Shown: positions 35,067 to 44,009, counted from the stretch's first letter. The stretch: DNA of 64,000 nt from Brevibacterium aurantiacum (GCF_007558825.1 NZ_VLTK01000002.1:477695-541694), one strand, 5' to 3'. Made by a program: numbers and translations. Notes: generated by a model from the letters alone, not told the origin.

Positions 35067-36518
35067 TCAGTTCTCGCTGCGACCGCCGGTCTCATCGCCG
35101 TCGTCTGATCCACCGTCGGAATCTGAATCGGCATCCGACGCGTCGGTATCCGAGCCGGCATCGTTCTGCGGCTCCGATTCTTTGCCGGACTCGGTTCCTT
35201 CAATGCCTTCGTCCAGAATTCGGCTCAGTGCTTCGTCAAGGGTGGATTCGCTGGTCCATTCGGCGTGCCGACGTTCGGAGTAGCCCAACGGGTCGTCGAG
35301 GTCCTGTGTTGTCGGCAGCAGGTCGGGGTGGGAGAACACCTTGTCTCGGGCCTCGGTGCCTCCCTGTGTCTCGAGATATCCGAACAGAGCCGCAGCGTCG
35401 CGCAGGCGACGTGGATTGAACTCCAAGCCGACCAAGGTTGAGAAAGTCTTCTCGGCAGGGCCTGCCGTGGCTCGGCGGCGACGCAGGGCTTCACGGATCT
35501 GATCGCGTCCGGGAAGATGCCCACAGGCGGAATAGACGACCACGTCGACCCAGCCTGCGATGACTGCGAGGAGGTTCTCCAGATTCGTCAGTGCCTTCTT
35601 CTGATCCTCGGTGGTCGGAGGATTGAACAGGCCCTGACGAATATTGTCGCTGAGGTCGGAGATGTTGGACGGATCGACCTGCGAGGCCATGTCCTCAATC
35701 TGTGAAGTGTCGACCTTCAAGCCCTGCGCATAGCGGGTCAGCGCCGTTTCGACCTGTGCGCTGAGCCAGGGAGCTCGTTCGAACAGCGCGAGATGCGCGA
35801 GCTCCTGGGCGGCCAGGTAGATTCTGACTTCCGAGGCGTCGACGTCGATCTCGGAGGCGAACTTCTCCACGTTGGTCTCAACGAGCACTGCGCTGTCATG
35901 AGGCAGCAGGGGCAGTCCCACCTCGGTACCGGTGAGAACGCTCTCCGACAACGCACCCACTGCCTGACCGATCTGCATGGCGAACATCGAATCGCTCATC
36001 GAGCCGAACATCGACGAGGCGCCGGCGAGGATGCCCTTCATCTCTGCCGGCACCTGAGTCTCAAGGGTCTCTGTCAGGGCAGTCGACATGTTCTCTTTGA
36101 TCGGGAGAACGAATTTCTGCCACCCGGGCATGGTCTCGCTGACCCACTCCGCGCGGGTCAGCGTACGTGCTGATCGATTGGCCACGGAGAATTCGGTTGC
36201 CTCGGCGAGCCACAGTTCGGCAAGTCGGAAGGCATCTGTGGTCGCTTTGACAGATTCCTGACCCACCGCAGGGTCAGGGCTCGGAACGGCCTTCTGCGCG
36301 ATCGACGTCGCCTGCGCCTGGGGATCGGCGCCCTGTCCGAAGAGACCCTGCATCTGATTCATGATGGTCGACATCATCGCCGGGTCGATCTGGAAGCCCT
36401 GCGGACCGGGATTTCCGTCCTTGTCATCGCCCTGACCGGAGCCGGGACCGTTCGCTCCGAACAGCATTCCGAAGATCTGCTCGAACGGATTCTGCTCGTT
36501 GTTGTTGTCATCGCTCAT
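35067..36518 (-). CDS. DUF2342-type zincin-like protein
   Basis: This 483-residue protein belongs to the actinobacterial zincin-like (coenzyme F420 biosynthesis-associated, Rv3195 type) family. The central domain contains FAMQIGQAVGALSESVLTG, and the zinc-helix position reads QELAHLALFERAPWL, so the first His of HExxH is Gln; many family members also lack the canonical motif. The N-terminus is Asn/Gly-rich and the C-terminal 60 residues are acidic and low-complexity (DSDGGSDDGDE). The start is ATG 36518 (MSDDNNNEQ). In M. tuberculosis it lies beside the PDZ-Lon protease and UPF0182 genes, exactly as here. Activity is unproven. Confidence 0.82.
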   Translation of the reverse strand: MSDDNNNEQNPFEQIFGMLFGANGPGSGQGDDKDGNPGPQGFQIDPAMMSTIMNQMQGLFGQGADPQAQATSIAQKAVPSPDPAVGQESVKATTDAFRLAELWLAEATEFSVANRSARTLTRAEWVSETMPGWQKFVLPIKENMSTALTETLETQVPAEMKGILAGASSMFGSMSDSMFAMQIGQAVGALSESVLTGTEVGLPLLPHDSAVLVETNVEKFASEIDVDASEVRIYLAAQELAHLALFERAPWLSAQVETALTRYAQGLKVDTSQIEDMASQVDPSNISDLSDNIRQGLFNPPTTEDQKKALTNLENLLAVIAGWVDVVVYSACGHLPGRDQIREALRRRRATAGPAEKTFSTLVGLEFNPRRLRDAAALFGYLETQGGTEARDKVFSHPDLLPTTQDLDDPLGYSERRHAEWTSESTLDEALSRILDEGIEGTESGKESEPQNDAGSDTDASDADSDSDGGSDDGDETGGRSEN

Positions 36519-36690
36519 TTTTCTCAAAGCCCCCAAGGATCGGTTTGTCTTATACGTTAACGGTTCCGCATGTGGGAAGCTTCCCAATTCCGGGAGGTTT
36601 CGGATGATGTTCGCACCGGGCGAAAGGAGTCTGTGAAACTCACGGTCAGGTTTCAACTAGACTGGTTGGGCGGTGCAGCGAAAGGATCAC

Positions 36691-37830
36691 ATGACAGCTA
36701 ATGCCCCTCGGGCCGTGCCGGTGCCCGCAGCACCGACGCGTGGCGACACTCGACGACGCGCTCCACGTCTGACCACGACTTCAGGGGTCATGACATACAT
36801 CCTCATCGCTCTTGCGGTTTTGCTGCCGGTGCCATACATGCTGCAGTTGCCTGGGCCGGTGTTCAACACCCTCGGCGACTATCAGGACAAACCCATGATC
36901 GACGTCTCCGGTGCCACTACCTACCCGACCAGCGGCCGCATCGATATGCTGACAGTGGCTGTGAGCGGCGGTCCGGGCCGGGATACCTATGCTTCGCAGG
37001 CGCTGGGCGCTCTGCTCCACGGCAAGGAGACGGTCATCCCCACCGAGGCCTACTACCCTCTCGATACGACGCGGGAAGATGTGGCCGCTTCCAATGCGGT
37101 GGAGATGTCATCCAGTCAGGATGTGGCCGTTGCCGCAGCAATGGGACAGCTCGACAAACCGTATAAGGTCCACCTTCTCGTCGGTGATGTGGTTCCCGAT
37201 TCGCCCGCCGAGGCGGAACTGCGCAAGGGCGATCGGATCATTTCCGTAAACGGGAAGAAATTGGATCCCGATCCGGCAGCTGCACAGGTGATGAGTGAGA
37301 CGGTTCAGTCCTCCGACTCCGTCGACCTTGTTGTCGAACGCGGTGGGAAGAAAGTCGACGTCGCGCTGAAACCAGAGACGATCGACGGGCGCAAAGCCAT
37401 CGGTATCAGCATGAAACAGGACTTTGAGTTCCCCGTCGATGTGGCCTTCAACGTCGAAGGCATCGGCGGCCCCTCCGCGGGCACCATGTTCGCTTTGGCG
37501 ATCGTCGACGAACTCACACCCGGTGCTATGACCGGAGGAAAGCATGTGGCAGGAACCGGCGAGATCGATCCTGCAGGAAATGTGGGCCCCATCGGTGGGG
37601 CTCGACAGAAGGTAGCGGCCTCGACTGCAAAGGGGGCGAAGCTCTTCCTCTCGCCCGCAGACAACTGTGCAGAGGTCATCGAGGCTGCCGATCAGTCCAA
37701 GATCACGGTGGCGCGCATCGACACGCTCGATGATGCGCAGAATGCCGTGGAGCAGTACGCAGCCGGAGACACTTCGGATCTCAAGAAGTGTTCTGCTGGC
37801 GGCGCCGACAACAACGAGAAAGGGCAGTAG
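36691..37830 (+). CDS. Membrane-anchored PDZ-Lon (S16) protease, YlbL family
   Basis: The 379-residue protein has a basic N-terminus and one transmembrane helix (about residues 35-55). A PDZ domain (about 140-235, DVVPDSPAEAELRKGDRIIS) is followed by a Lon-type proteolytic domain with catalytic Ser262 (GGPSAGTMFA) and Lys307 (GGARQK). The catalytic domain is probably outside the membrane and degrades or processes envelope proteins. ATG 36691 follows GAAAGGA; a GTG at 36673 is an alternative. Its stop overlaps the GTG of the UPF0182 gene by one base. Confidence 0.9.
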   Translation: MTANAPRAVPVPAAPTRGDTRRRAPRLTTTSGVMTYILIALAVLLPVPYMLQLPGPVFNTLGDYQDKPMIDVSGATTYPTSGRIDMLTVAVSGGPGRDTYASQALGALLHGKETVIPTEAYYPLDTTREDVAASNAVEMSSSQDVAVAAAMGQLDKPYKVHLLVGDVVPDSPAEAELRKGDRIISVNGKKLDPDPAAAQVMSETVQSSDSVDLVVERGGKKVDVALKPETIDGRKAIGISMKQDFEFPVDVAFNVEGIGGPSAGTMFALAIVDELTPGAMTGGKHVAGTGEIDPAGNVGPIGGARQKVAASTAKGAKLFLSPADNCAEVIEAADQSKITVARIDTLDDAQNAVEQYAAGDTSDLKKCSAGGADNNEKGQ

Positions 37831-40800
37831 TGAGCTCTCCGTCCTCACCCACCTCCGCACGAATGCCGACGAACCGGCCCAGACGTTCGCCCCTATTGCT
37901 CACTCTCGTGTCAGTGGCGATCCTGCTCGTTGCTTTCATCTCATTCACGCAGGTGTACACCGAAGTCCTGTGGTTCAAACAGATTGATGCCTCTCAGGTG
38001 TTCCGCACCATGTGGGTCACCCGCGGACTGACATTCGTGGCCGGATTCGTGGTCATGGCGGTCCCAGTGTGGCTGAGCCTGCACCTGGCCTTCCGCAATC
38101 GCCCGGTGTACGCGCCGACTACTCCGCGCCAGGAGAACCTCGATCGGTACCGTGAAGCCATCGAACCGCTGCGCAGAGTCGCGACACTCGCCATCCCAGC
38201 GGTCGTCGGCGTGCTCAGCGGAATCACCGCCTCTTCGCACTGGAACACCGTTCTTCAGTGGATGAACTCGACCTCCTTCGGTTCGCAGGACGCCCAGTTC
38301 GGCATGGACAAGTCGTTCTTCGTCTTCGTTCTGCCCGGTCTGCGGCTGATCGGAGATCAAGTGGGGATGGCCGTTCTGCTGTCGCTCATCGCCGCACTCG
38401 TCGGGCATTATCTCTTCGGCGGCATCCGTCCAGGCGAGCAGAAGGGTGTCATCCTGACGAAGACGGCCCAGTGGCAGCTGGGAATCACCGTCGGCGTTCT
38501 GGTCCTCGTTCAGGCGGGCCGTCTGTGGCTGGCCAGGTACGAACGACTGACGGCAACCGGCGGCATCGTTCCCGGTGTGACCTACACCGATGACAGGGCG
38601 GCGCTGCCGGCCATGGCCATCGTAGCGATAGCAGCGGTGCTGGTGGCGTTCCTGTTCGTCTATACGGCGTGGAAGGGCAACTGGCGGATCTCATTGATTG
38701 CGACCGCGACGCTCATCGTCCTCGGCGGCATCTCGATCATCGCCTATCCCGCGATGGTCCAGCAGTTCCAGGTCAGCCCTTCTCAGCAGAGCTTGGAATC
38801 CGAGTACATTCAGCACAACATCGATGCGACTCGTGATGGCTTCGACTTCGACGACATCGACGTGACTCCGTATGAGCCGAGCACCAGCGGTGAGAAGGGC
38901 GCTCTGCGTGCAGATGCTGAGACAGCTGCGTCGATCCGTCTTCTCGACCCGAACCTGGTCTCGGACACGTTCCGCCAGCTGCAGCAAGTCAGGCCCTACT
39001 ACTCCTTCCCAGAGCAGCTCGACGTCGATCGCTACGAGATCGACGGCGATATGCGCGACACTGTGATCGCAGTCCGCGAGTTGGCCCCGGACTCGGTGAA
39101 TAACCAGAGCTGGTACAACCGTGCGATCGTCTACACCCACGGGTTTGGTGTCGTTGCCGCCAACGGCAATCAGCGCAGCCCTGATGGTGAGCCGTTGTTC
39201 ATGGAGTCCGACATTCCACCTAAGGGGGAGTTCCCCGAATATGAGCCGCGCGTGTATTTCGGTGAGAGCTCACCGGACTACTCGATCGTCGGCGGCGAGA
39301 AGGGCGCGACACCACGGGAGCTTGATTACCCCTCCGATGAGGAAAGCGGTTCGGGCCAGGTGAACAACACGTTCACCGGCGACGGCGGTCCGACTTTGGG
39401 CAACCTCTTCAACCGTCTGGCCTACGCGCTGAAGTATCAGGACGAGCAGATTCTGCTCTCCGATGCAGTCAACGATGAGTCGCAGATCCTGTACGAGCGC
39501 CACCCACGTGAGCGCGTGCAGAAGCTTGCCCCGTTCCTCAAGATCGACGGGGATCCGTACCCCGCTGTCGTCGACGGCAAGATCAAGTGGATCCTCGACG
39601 GCTACACCACGGCAAAGGACTACCCGTATTCGACGCCTCAGCCGCTGCAGGAAGCGACCGAGGATTCGGTGACGGCAACTGCGCCCAACGCTGTGTCCAC
39701 GCTTCCGGATGAAGAGGTCAACTACATCCGCAACTCGGTCAAGATCACGGTCGATGCCTATGACGGCACGGTCGACATGTTCCAGTGGGACAAGGAAGAT
39801 CCCGTCCTCAAAACGTGGATGAAGATCTTCCCGGACCTCATCAAACCGTCGTCTGAAATGTCGGGTGACCTGATGAGCCACGTGCGGTATCCGGAGGACC
39901 TGTTCAAGGTTCAGCGTGACCTGCTGACGAAGTACCATGTGACCTCGGCCAGCGAGTTCTACACCGGTCAGGACTTCTGGACGCTGCCGACGGATCCGAC
40001 GAAGAAGACCAGCAGTGGTCTGACGCAGCCTCCGTTCTACATGACTCTGCAGATGCCGGGTCAGAAGACTCCGTCGTTCTCGCTGACGAGCTCCTACATT
40101 CCTGCGCGCTCCTCAGAAGGAACGGCACGGAACAACTTGACCGGCTTCCTGTCTGCGGATGCTGATGCCGGCAATTCCAAGGGAGAGGTGGCAGACGGCT
40201 ACGGCAAGCTCAGGCTTCTGCAGCTTCCACGTAACACGACGGTGCCCGGTCCAGGTCAGGCGCAGAACAACTTCAACACTGCCCCGGATGTGCAGCGCAG
40301 CCTGAACCTGCTGCGTCAGGGTGAGTCTGAAGTTCAGAACGGCAACCTGCTGACGCTGCCCGTCGGTGGCGGTCTGCTCTACGTCCAGCCTGTCTACGTC
40401 CGCTCCGCCGGTGACACGTCCTACCCGCTGCTCCAGCACGTGCTGGTGGCCTTCGGCGAGGACATCGGATTCGCTCCGACCCTGGATGAGGCTCTCGACC
40501 AGGTCTTCGGTGGCGACTCCGGTGCACAGGCAGGAGACGCCGGTACCGAGGACAGCGGATCCGGCGAATCGGGTGGATCGAGCAGCGGTGGCGACTCCGG
40601 TGCCAAGCCTGCTGACCAGAACCTCAACGAGGCGCTGGAAGAAGCCAAGAAGGCGATGGAGGACTCCGACGCAGCCCTCAAGGAGGGCGATTTCGAGAAG
40701 TACGGAAAGGCTCAGGATCGTCTCAAGAATGCGATTGAGGATGCGGTGGCAGCCGATCCGTCCCTGGCCGAGGACGGTACAAAGGACGGAGCCTCGGCTC

Positions 40801-40838
40801 CGGCCAGTGCCCCTGCCGATGAGGGCGGAGACAGCTGA
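37830..40838 (+). CDS. UPF0182 large membrane protein
   Basis: The 1002-residue protein has about seven transmembrane helices in its first 330 residues. A large extracytoplasmic domain follows, with the family's conserved stretches LWFKQIDASQVFRTMW and YYSFPEQLDVDRY, and blocks around GEDIGFAPTLDEALDQVFG. The C-terminus carries a Gly/Ser-rich linker and a Glu/Lys-rich helix resembling coiled coil. Function is not established although the family is near-universal in Actinobacteria. The start is the GTG of TAGTG at the PDZ-Lon stop; an in-frame ATG at 37863 is less likely. The conserved pairing with the PDZ-Lon protease suggests a shared envelope-quality function. Confidence 0.9.
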   Translation: MSSPSSPTSARMPTNRPRRSPLLLTLVSVAILLVAFISFTQVYTEVLWFKQIDASQVFRTMWVTRGLTFVAGFVVMAVPVWLSLHLAFRNRPVYAPTTPRQENLDRYREAIEPLRRVATLAIPAVVGVLSGITASSHWNTVLQWMNSTSFGSQDAQFGMDKSFFVFVLPGLRLIGDQVGMAVLLSLIAALVGHYLFGGIRPGEQKGVILTKTAQWQLGITVGVLVLVQAGRLWLARYERLTATGGIVPGVTYTDDRAALPAMAIVAIAAVLVAFLFVYTAWKGNWRISLIATATLIVLGGISIIAYPAMVQQFQVSPSQQSLESEYIQHNIDATRDGFDFDDIDVTPYEPSTSGEKGALRADAETAASIRLLDPNLVSDTFRQLQQVRPYYSFPEQLDVDRYEIDGDMRDTVIAVRELAPDSVNNQSWYNRAIVYTHGFGVVAANGNQRSPDGEPLFMESDIPPKGEFPEYEPRVYFGESSPDYSIVGGEKGATPRELDYPSDEESGSGQVNNTFTGDGGPTLGNLFNRLAYALKYQDEQILLSDAVNDESQILYERHPRERVQKLAPFLKIDGDPYPAVVDGKIKWILDGYTTAKDYPYSTPQPLQEATEDSVTATAPNAVSTLPDEEVNYIRNSVKITVDAYDGTVDMFQWDKEDPVLKTWMKIFPDLIKPSSEMSGDLMSHVRYPEDLFKVQRDLLTKYHVTSASEFYTGQDFWTLPTDPTKKTSSGLTQPPFYMTLQMPGQKTPSFSLTSSYIPARSSEGTARNNLTGFLSADADAGNSKGEVADGYGKLRLLQLPRNTTVPGPGQAQNNFNTAPDVQRSLNLLRQGESEVQNGNLLTLPVGGGLLYVQPVYVRSAGDTSYPLLQHVLVAFGEDIGFAPTLDEALDQVFGGDSGAQAGDAGTEDSGSGESGGSSSGGDSGAKPADQNLNEALEEAKKAMEDSDAALKEGDFEKYGKAQDRLKNAIEDAVAADPSLAEDGTKDGASAPASAPADEGGDS

Positions 40839-40862
40839 GGCCCGCCACGGTCGACGCTGAAT

Positions 40863-40908
40863 GAGTCAGGCCCCCTGGGATCCGATCGGATCCCAGGGGG
40901 CCTGACTC
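40863..40908. terminator. 46-bp perfect palindromic terminator
   Basis: Bases 40863-40908 form a perfect palindrome of two 23-bp arms, allowing a stem of about 20 bp with a minimal central loop. It ends the PDZ-Lon/UPF0182 operon and can also serve the convergent lipoprotein gene. Confidence 0.9.
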
Positions 40909-40964
40909 GTGTGTCGGCGGTCAGAATACGGGCAGCGTGGCGGGGGAGAAGCCGTTCTGCTCGT

Positions 40965-41990
40965 TCAGTCAGTCAGGTAGCCGTCGAGGTCATCGACGAT
41001 CTGCCCGGCTCCGATGGGGCCTAATCCGAGGAACCAGACGTCGTCTTTGACACGGAAGGCTCTGTCGTTTTCGACGGCCGGCAGACCTGTCCACTGGCTG
41101 CCGGAAAGCGCCGTGGTCTCGCCGGTTGCCTCGGGGTCGCCATAACTGGTGTAGAAGACGTAGTCGCCACCCGCCTGGTCGAGGTTCTCCGGAGAGATCT
41201 CCAGCGCGAGTTCAGCAATGTCCTGTGCTTGGGGGCGAGCGAGCCCGGCATCGTCGAGGATGACACCGATCAGGGATTTGTTGCCGTAGAGTCGCAGTCT
41301 CTCGGGCATGAAGCGCACGAGCGAGATCGTCGGGTTTCCATCGACCGCGTCATCGAGATCGTGGGTGGCTCTCGTGTAGTCGTTGAGCACGTCGGTGGCT
41401 TCATTCTCCATACCAAGTGCTTCGCCGACGAGTGCGAAGTTCTCCTTCCACGGGAATCCCGGGCGAATCGAGAATACGGTCGGTGCGATCGAATCGAGTT
41501 CGTCGTAGAGAGCGTCGGCGCGCAGCTGGCTGCCGAGAATCAGGTCTGGGTCGAGTTCGGCAATCACTTCCAGGTTGAGTTCGTTGATCGTTCCCACCGT
41601 TTCGACGTCTTTGACCTGATCAGCAAGGTAGGAGGGCACTGCGTGTGCCCCCTCTGTTGTGACCATGCCGACGGGCGTGATGCCCAAAGATAGGACATCG
41701 TCGAGCTCACCGGTGTCGAGGACGACGACGCGTTCGGGTCGCTCTGCGATCTCGGTGGTGCCATTGGCATGTCTCACCGTGCGTGGGAATGCTCCGGGCT
41801 CGGCGTCGCTTCCCAGTTCGGCAGTTTCCTTGTCTGCCGTGGCGAAAGCTTTGCCGCCGGTGGCGACGTCCTTCTTGCCGGTGCCCTCATCCTTGTCGTT
41901 GTCGGTGCCGGCGGTGCAGGCGCTGGTGAGCAGGAGAACGGACAATGCGGTTGCGGCCACGGCGCGCGTGCTGCGGGACGAAAGAGTCAT
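40965..41990 (-). CDS. Iron-siderophore ABC transporter substrate-binding lipoprotein
   Basis: The 341-residue precursor has a lipobox LTSAC with the lipidated Cys25 after a hydrophobic signal. The mature protein has the class III binding-protein fold (FecB/FhuD type): PERVVVLDTGELDDVLSLG, then AVPSYLADQVKDVETVG, then NLEVIAELDPDLILG. It would capture a ferric siderophore outside the membrane. No permease or ATPase gene is adjacent, so its transporter partners are elsewhere. The start is ATG 41990 (MTLSSRSTRAV). A DtxR/IdeR-like box overlaps the start, indicating repression when iron is plentiful. It is the last chromosomal gene before the inserted element. Confidence 0.9.
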   Translation of the reverse strand: MTLSSRSTRAVAATALSVLLLTSACTAGTDNDKDEGTGKKDVATGGKAFATADKETAELGSDAEPGAFPRTVRHANGTTEIAERPERVVVLDTGELDDVLSLGITPVGMVTTEGAHAVPSYLADQVKDVETVGTINELNLEVIAELDPDLILGSQLRADALYDELDSIAPTVFSIRPGFPWKENFALVGEALGMENEATDVLNDYTRATHDLDDAVDGNPTISLVRFMPERLRLYGNKSLIGVILDDAGLARPQAQDIAELALEISPENLDQAGGDYVFYTSYGDPEATGETTALSGSQWTGLPAVENDRAFRVKDDVWFLGLGPIGAGQIVDDLDGYLTD

Positions 41991-42013
41991 AAGGTAAGCA
42001 TAACCTTGCCTTA
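41990..42013 (-). promoter_or_regulatory. DtxR/IdeR-type iron box
   Basis: The 24-bp imperfect dyad TAAGGTAAGCATAACCTTGC-CTTA pairs at nine of twelve positions and closely follows the DtxR/IdeR consensus TTAGGTTAGSCTAACCTAA. It sits at and just upstream of the start codon of the siderophore lipoprotein, where bound repressor would block transcription. Confidence 0.75.
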
Positions 42014-42178
42014 GCTGGAGTTCACTTTTTGAGCTTCGTTGGGTGTCCCTGTCGACCCGGCTTTGGTGGAACTCGACACACTCGGAGCGCAGCAGCGCCT
42101 CGTCGGCCACCGAGTGTCGATAAGCGTCACTTCAAGCATGGCCCCGGGGGCGGCCGCGAAGGTAGGTGAATGCGAAGG

Positions 42179-42207
42179 ATCCCCAGCCAGAAGAACTGAC
42201 TGGGGAT
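42179..42207 (-). terminator. Native terminator of the interrupted tRNA gene
   Basis: On the minus strand a 12-bp stem with one wobble (42196-42207 with 42179-42190) and a five-base loop lies just downstream of the tRNA 3' end at 42221. It lies on the chromosomal side of the break, consistent with being the tRNA's own terminator. Confidence 0.7.
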
Positions 42208-42220
42208 TCTGCCACTTTCG

Positions 42221-42260
42221 TGGCGGGGGGAGGATTTGAACCTCCGACCTCCGGGTTAAG
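42221..42260 (-). other. 3' part of a tRNA gene: attachment-site half of the inserted element
   Basis: Read on the minus strand, the segment contains in order the end of an anticodon loop (CTTAA), the 3' strand of an anticodon stem (CCCGG), a five-base variable loop (AGGTC), a complete T arm (GGAGG-TTCAAAT-CCTCC), an acceptor strand CCCCGCC and discriminator A, with CCA not encoded. The bases where the 5' strand of the anticodon stem should be (after the loop, on the plus strand) read ATTCA instead of CCCGG, so the 5' half is gone. If the loop is native the anticodon would be CTT (Lys), but it could be another tRNA if the crossover lies in the loop. Confidence 0.82.
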
Positions 42261-42362
42261 CGATTCACTCGTGCTTGATCGACTGACTATCAGCGGAGGG
42301 CAGATTCTTGCTCTGGCCTCGGCTCTGAGTCTCGTGGAGTTGGCCTCTGGGGGTGCCGACCG

Positions 42363-42632
42363 ATGAGCAAGCATCTCAGCGTTCGCGGCGTCAAAATGAT
42401 GCTCAGCCACGCAGGTATTGACACTCACGAACTCTCCTTCACACGACACGACCGCTCCGGACAGCATGTCGCAGGAACCCACGAGGGCAGGTACGTCGAG
42501 AAAGTAGACATCGAAGTCTCTGGACCGAAATCTGCACGTGGGCCTGTCCGGGCAGCACTATTCGACCGTGGCCTCGAATGCGCTCCATACCCGGACCGAG
42601 ACTTCTTCTCGCGCGGCGGCTTCCCACAGTGA
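42363..42632 (+). CDS. Small hypothetical protein, element-borne
   Basis: I do not recognise this 89-residue protein. It has a mixed alpha/beta composition, many His and Arg residues (HDRSGQHVAGTHEGRY) and no membrane segment. ATG 42363 follows a GGGGG stretch. It is the first gene inside the element, 103 bases from the broken tRNA, and might encode a DNA-binding accessory such as a recombination directionality factor, but nothing in the sequence proves that. Confidence 0.55.
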   Translation: MSKHLSVRGVKMMLSHAGIDTHELSFTRHDRSGQHVAGTHEGRYVEKVDIEVSGPKSARGPVRAALFDRGLECAPYPDRDFFSRGGFPQ

Positions 42633-42706
42633 TCCGGCGCTCGTGTCAGCACCTCAAGCTACAGTGACTTAGAACACCAGAACGAACAACGAAGGAGGAG
42701 GAAGCC

Positions 42707-42940
42707 ATGAACTTCTCAGACATTGTGGCCCTCATCATCGTCGGCTTTCTTGCCCTCGTCGCACTCGGCATTGCTGCTGAGCTTCTGATTCTGGTCGGAG
42801 CTGGTGCTGCAGTCTGGGGCTGGTACGTCATTCTCTCTGGCGGCGACGCGACTGCCATCGTTTGGGGAATGGCGATCTTTGGACCCCTTGTGACGATAGG
42901 CATGATTGTCTCTTCGGGGGACAGCAGTCGTGCCCGTTGA
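42707..42940 (+). CDS. Small two-helix membrane protein
   Basis: This 77-residue protein consists almost wholly of two or three hydrophobic segments (about residues 6-25, 27-44 and 49-67) and ends in a short polar tail SGDSSRAR. The ribosome-binding site is very strong (AAGGAGGAGG, seven bases upstream), suggesting it is really translated. No family is recognised. Confidence 0.65.
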   Translation: MNFSDIVALIIVGFLALVALGIAAELLILVGAGAAVWGWYVILSGGDATAIVWGMAIFGPLVTIGMIVSSGDSSRAR

Positions 42941-43027
42941 CTGGAAGTTGCCAGCTTCAACCAGCGTAGGAGTCTGACCTTTTGAGACAACTCGTATAGT
43001 CGGTACTGAAAGCATGTAGAACCATCT

Positions 43028-43046
43028 TCACTTCCTAAAAAAGTGA
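43028..43046 (+). promoter_or_regulatory. Inverted repeat over the integrase ribosome-binding site
   Basis: TCACTT and AAGTGA are separated by seven bases (43028-43033, 43041-43046), and the right arm overlaps the AAGTGAGG ribosome-binding region of the recombinase gene at 43053. It could be an operator or a hairpin that hides the start. Confidence 0.4.
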
Positions 43047-43052
43047 GGTCAC

Positions 43053-43934
43053 ATGCTTCCCGATCACACCGATCTGATCGAACAGTTCGAAACCACCCTC
43101 GCCGCCTACCTCTCCCCAGGCACGGTCGAAACACGAACCTACTATGTTCGGCGACTTGCCCAATGGTCGACCGCGCACCACAAACACATCCTCTCCTTGG
43201 AACTCAAAGACATTCTCACCTGGCTGTCGAAATCCATCGGGCCGTCCCCCTGGACCAAACGGAGCGCGAAGTCCTCCGCATCAGTCTTTTTCAAATGGGC
43301 ACGCCGCCACAGATACACCGAGCACAACCTCGCCGACGACTTTCCGACCATCAGCGCGCCGAAAGGCATACCCAATCCCTGCTCAGAATCGGCAGTGACC
43401 TCAGCGCTTAGACGGTGCACCCGAATCCAAGATGTCATGATGCTCTTACTCGGCGAATACCAAGGACTCAGAGCATCCGAGACTGCCCAAATCCACACCA
43501 GCGACTTCGATCAAATACACAATCAGCTCCGTGTGACTGGCAAGGGCAACAAGACCCGAGTTCTTCCACTACACCCCATCGTGAAAGAAGCCCTCGTCCA
43601 TTTCAGTCCAGGCTTCCTTTTCCCGTCCGACCGAAACCCATCAGGTCACATACTTGGCCGCTCACTAGGGCGGCGTGTCCGGCATCTGCTCGGCCACGTC
43701 CCCAAACTTAATGCACACAGTCTCCGACACAAGTTCGGATGCGAAACCCTCGAACTCAACCCTGATCTCTTGGCCCTCCGGGATTTACTCGGACACGAAT
43801 CCGTCGAGACCACTCAGATCTATGCCCGCGCCTCGGCGCAGCGCCTGCAAAAGATGGTCTACGCGCTACCCAACAAGCGTGACCGTATGTCCACGCTCGC
43901 AGAGATCGTCGCCGGCACCGTTGCTGGTCACTAA
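43053..43934 (+). CDS. Tyrosine recombinase (XerC/D-like integrase)
   Basis: This 293-residue site-specific recombinase has the complete catalytic set: Arg140 (GLRASE), Lys164 (beta-hairpin VTGKGNKTR), His222-Arg225 (HSLRH), His248 (LLGHES) and nucleophile Tyr257. The N-terminal 105 residues form a SAM-like core-binding domain (TYYVRRLAQWS). There is no extra arm-type DNA-binding domain, so it is closer to XerC/XerD than to phage lambda integrase. It lies 0.8 kb inside the tRNA fragment and is the obvious enzyme for integration there. Confidence 0.92.
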   Translation: MLPDHTDLIEQFETTLAAYLSPGTVETRTYYVRRLAQWSTAHHKHILSLELKDILTWLSKSIGPSPWTKRSAKSSASVFFKWARRHRYTEHNLADDFPTISAPKGIPNPCSESAVTSALRRCTRIQDVMMLLLGEYQGLRASETAQIHTSDFDQIHNQLRVTGKGNKTRVLPLHPIVKEALVHFSPGFLFPSDRNPSGHILGRSLGRRVRHLLGHVPKLNAHSLRHKFGCETLELNPDLLALRDLLGHESVETTQIYARASAQRLQKMVYALPNKRDRMSTLAEIVAGTVAGH

Positions 43935-44009
43935 TAAATGTCGACAAGCACAAACATCCACTGGTACCGAACCGTGACCAGTAATGCAATCAACCCAAAG
44001 GAAGACATC

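Noticed and set aside
42166..42366. Open frame of 66 codons encoding AGGGFEPPTSGL
   Set aside because: This peptide is the typical false translation of a tRNA T-arm region; the DNA is the tRNA fragment, not a gene.
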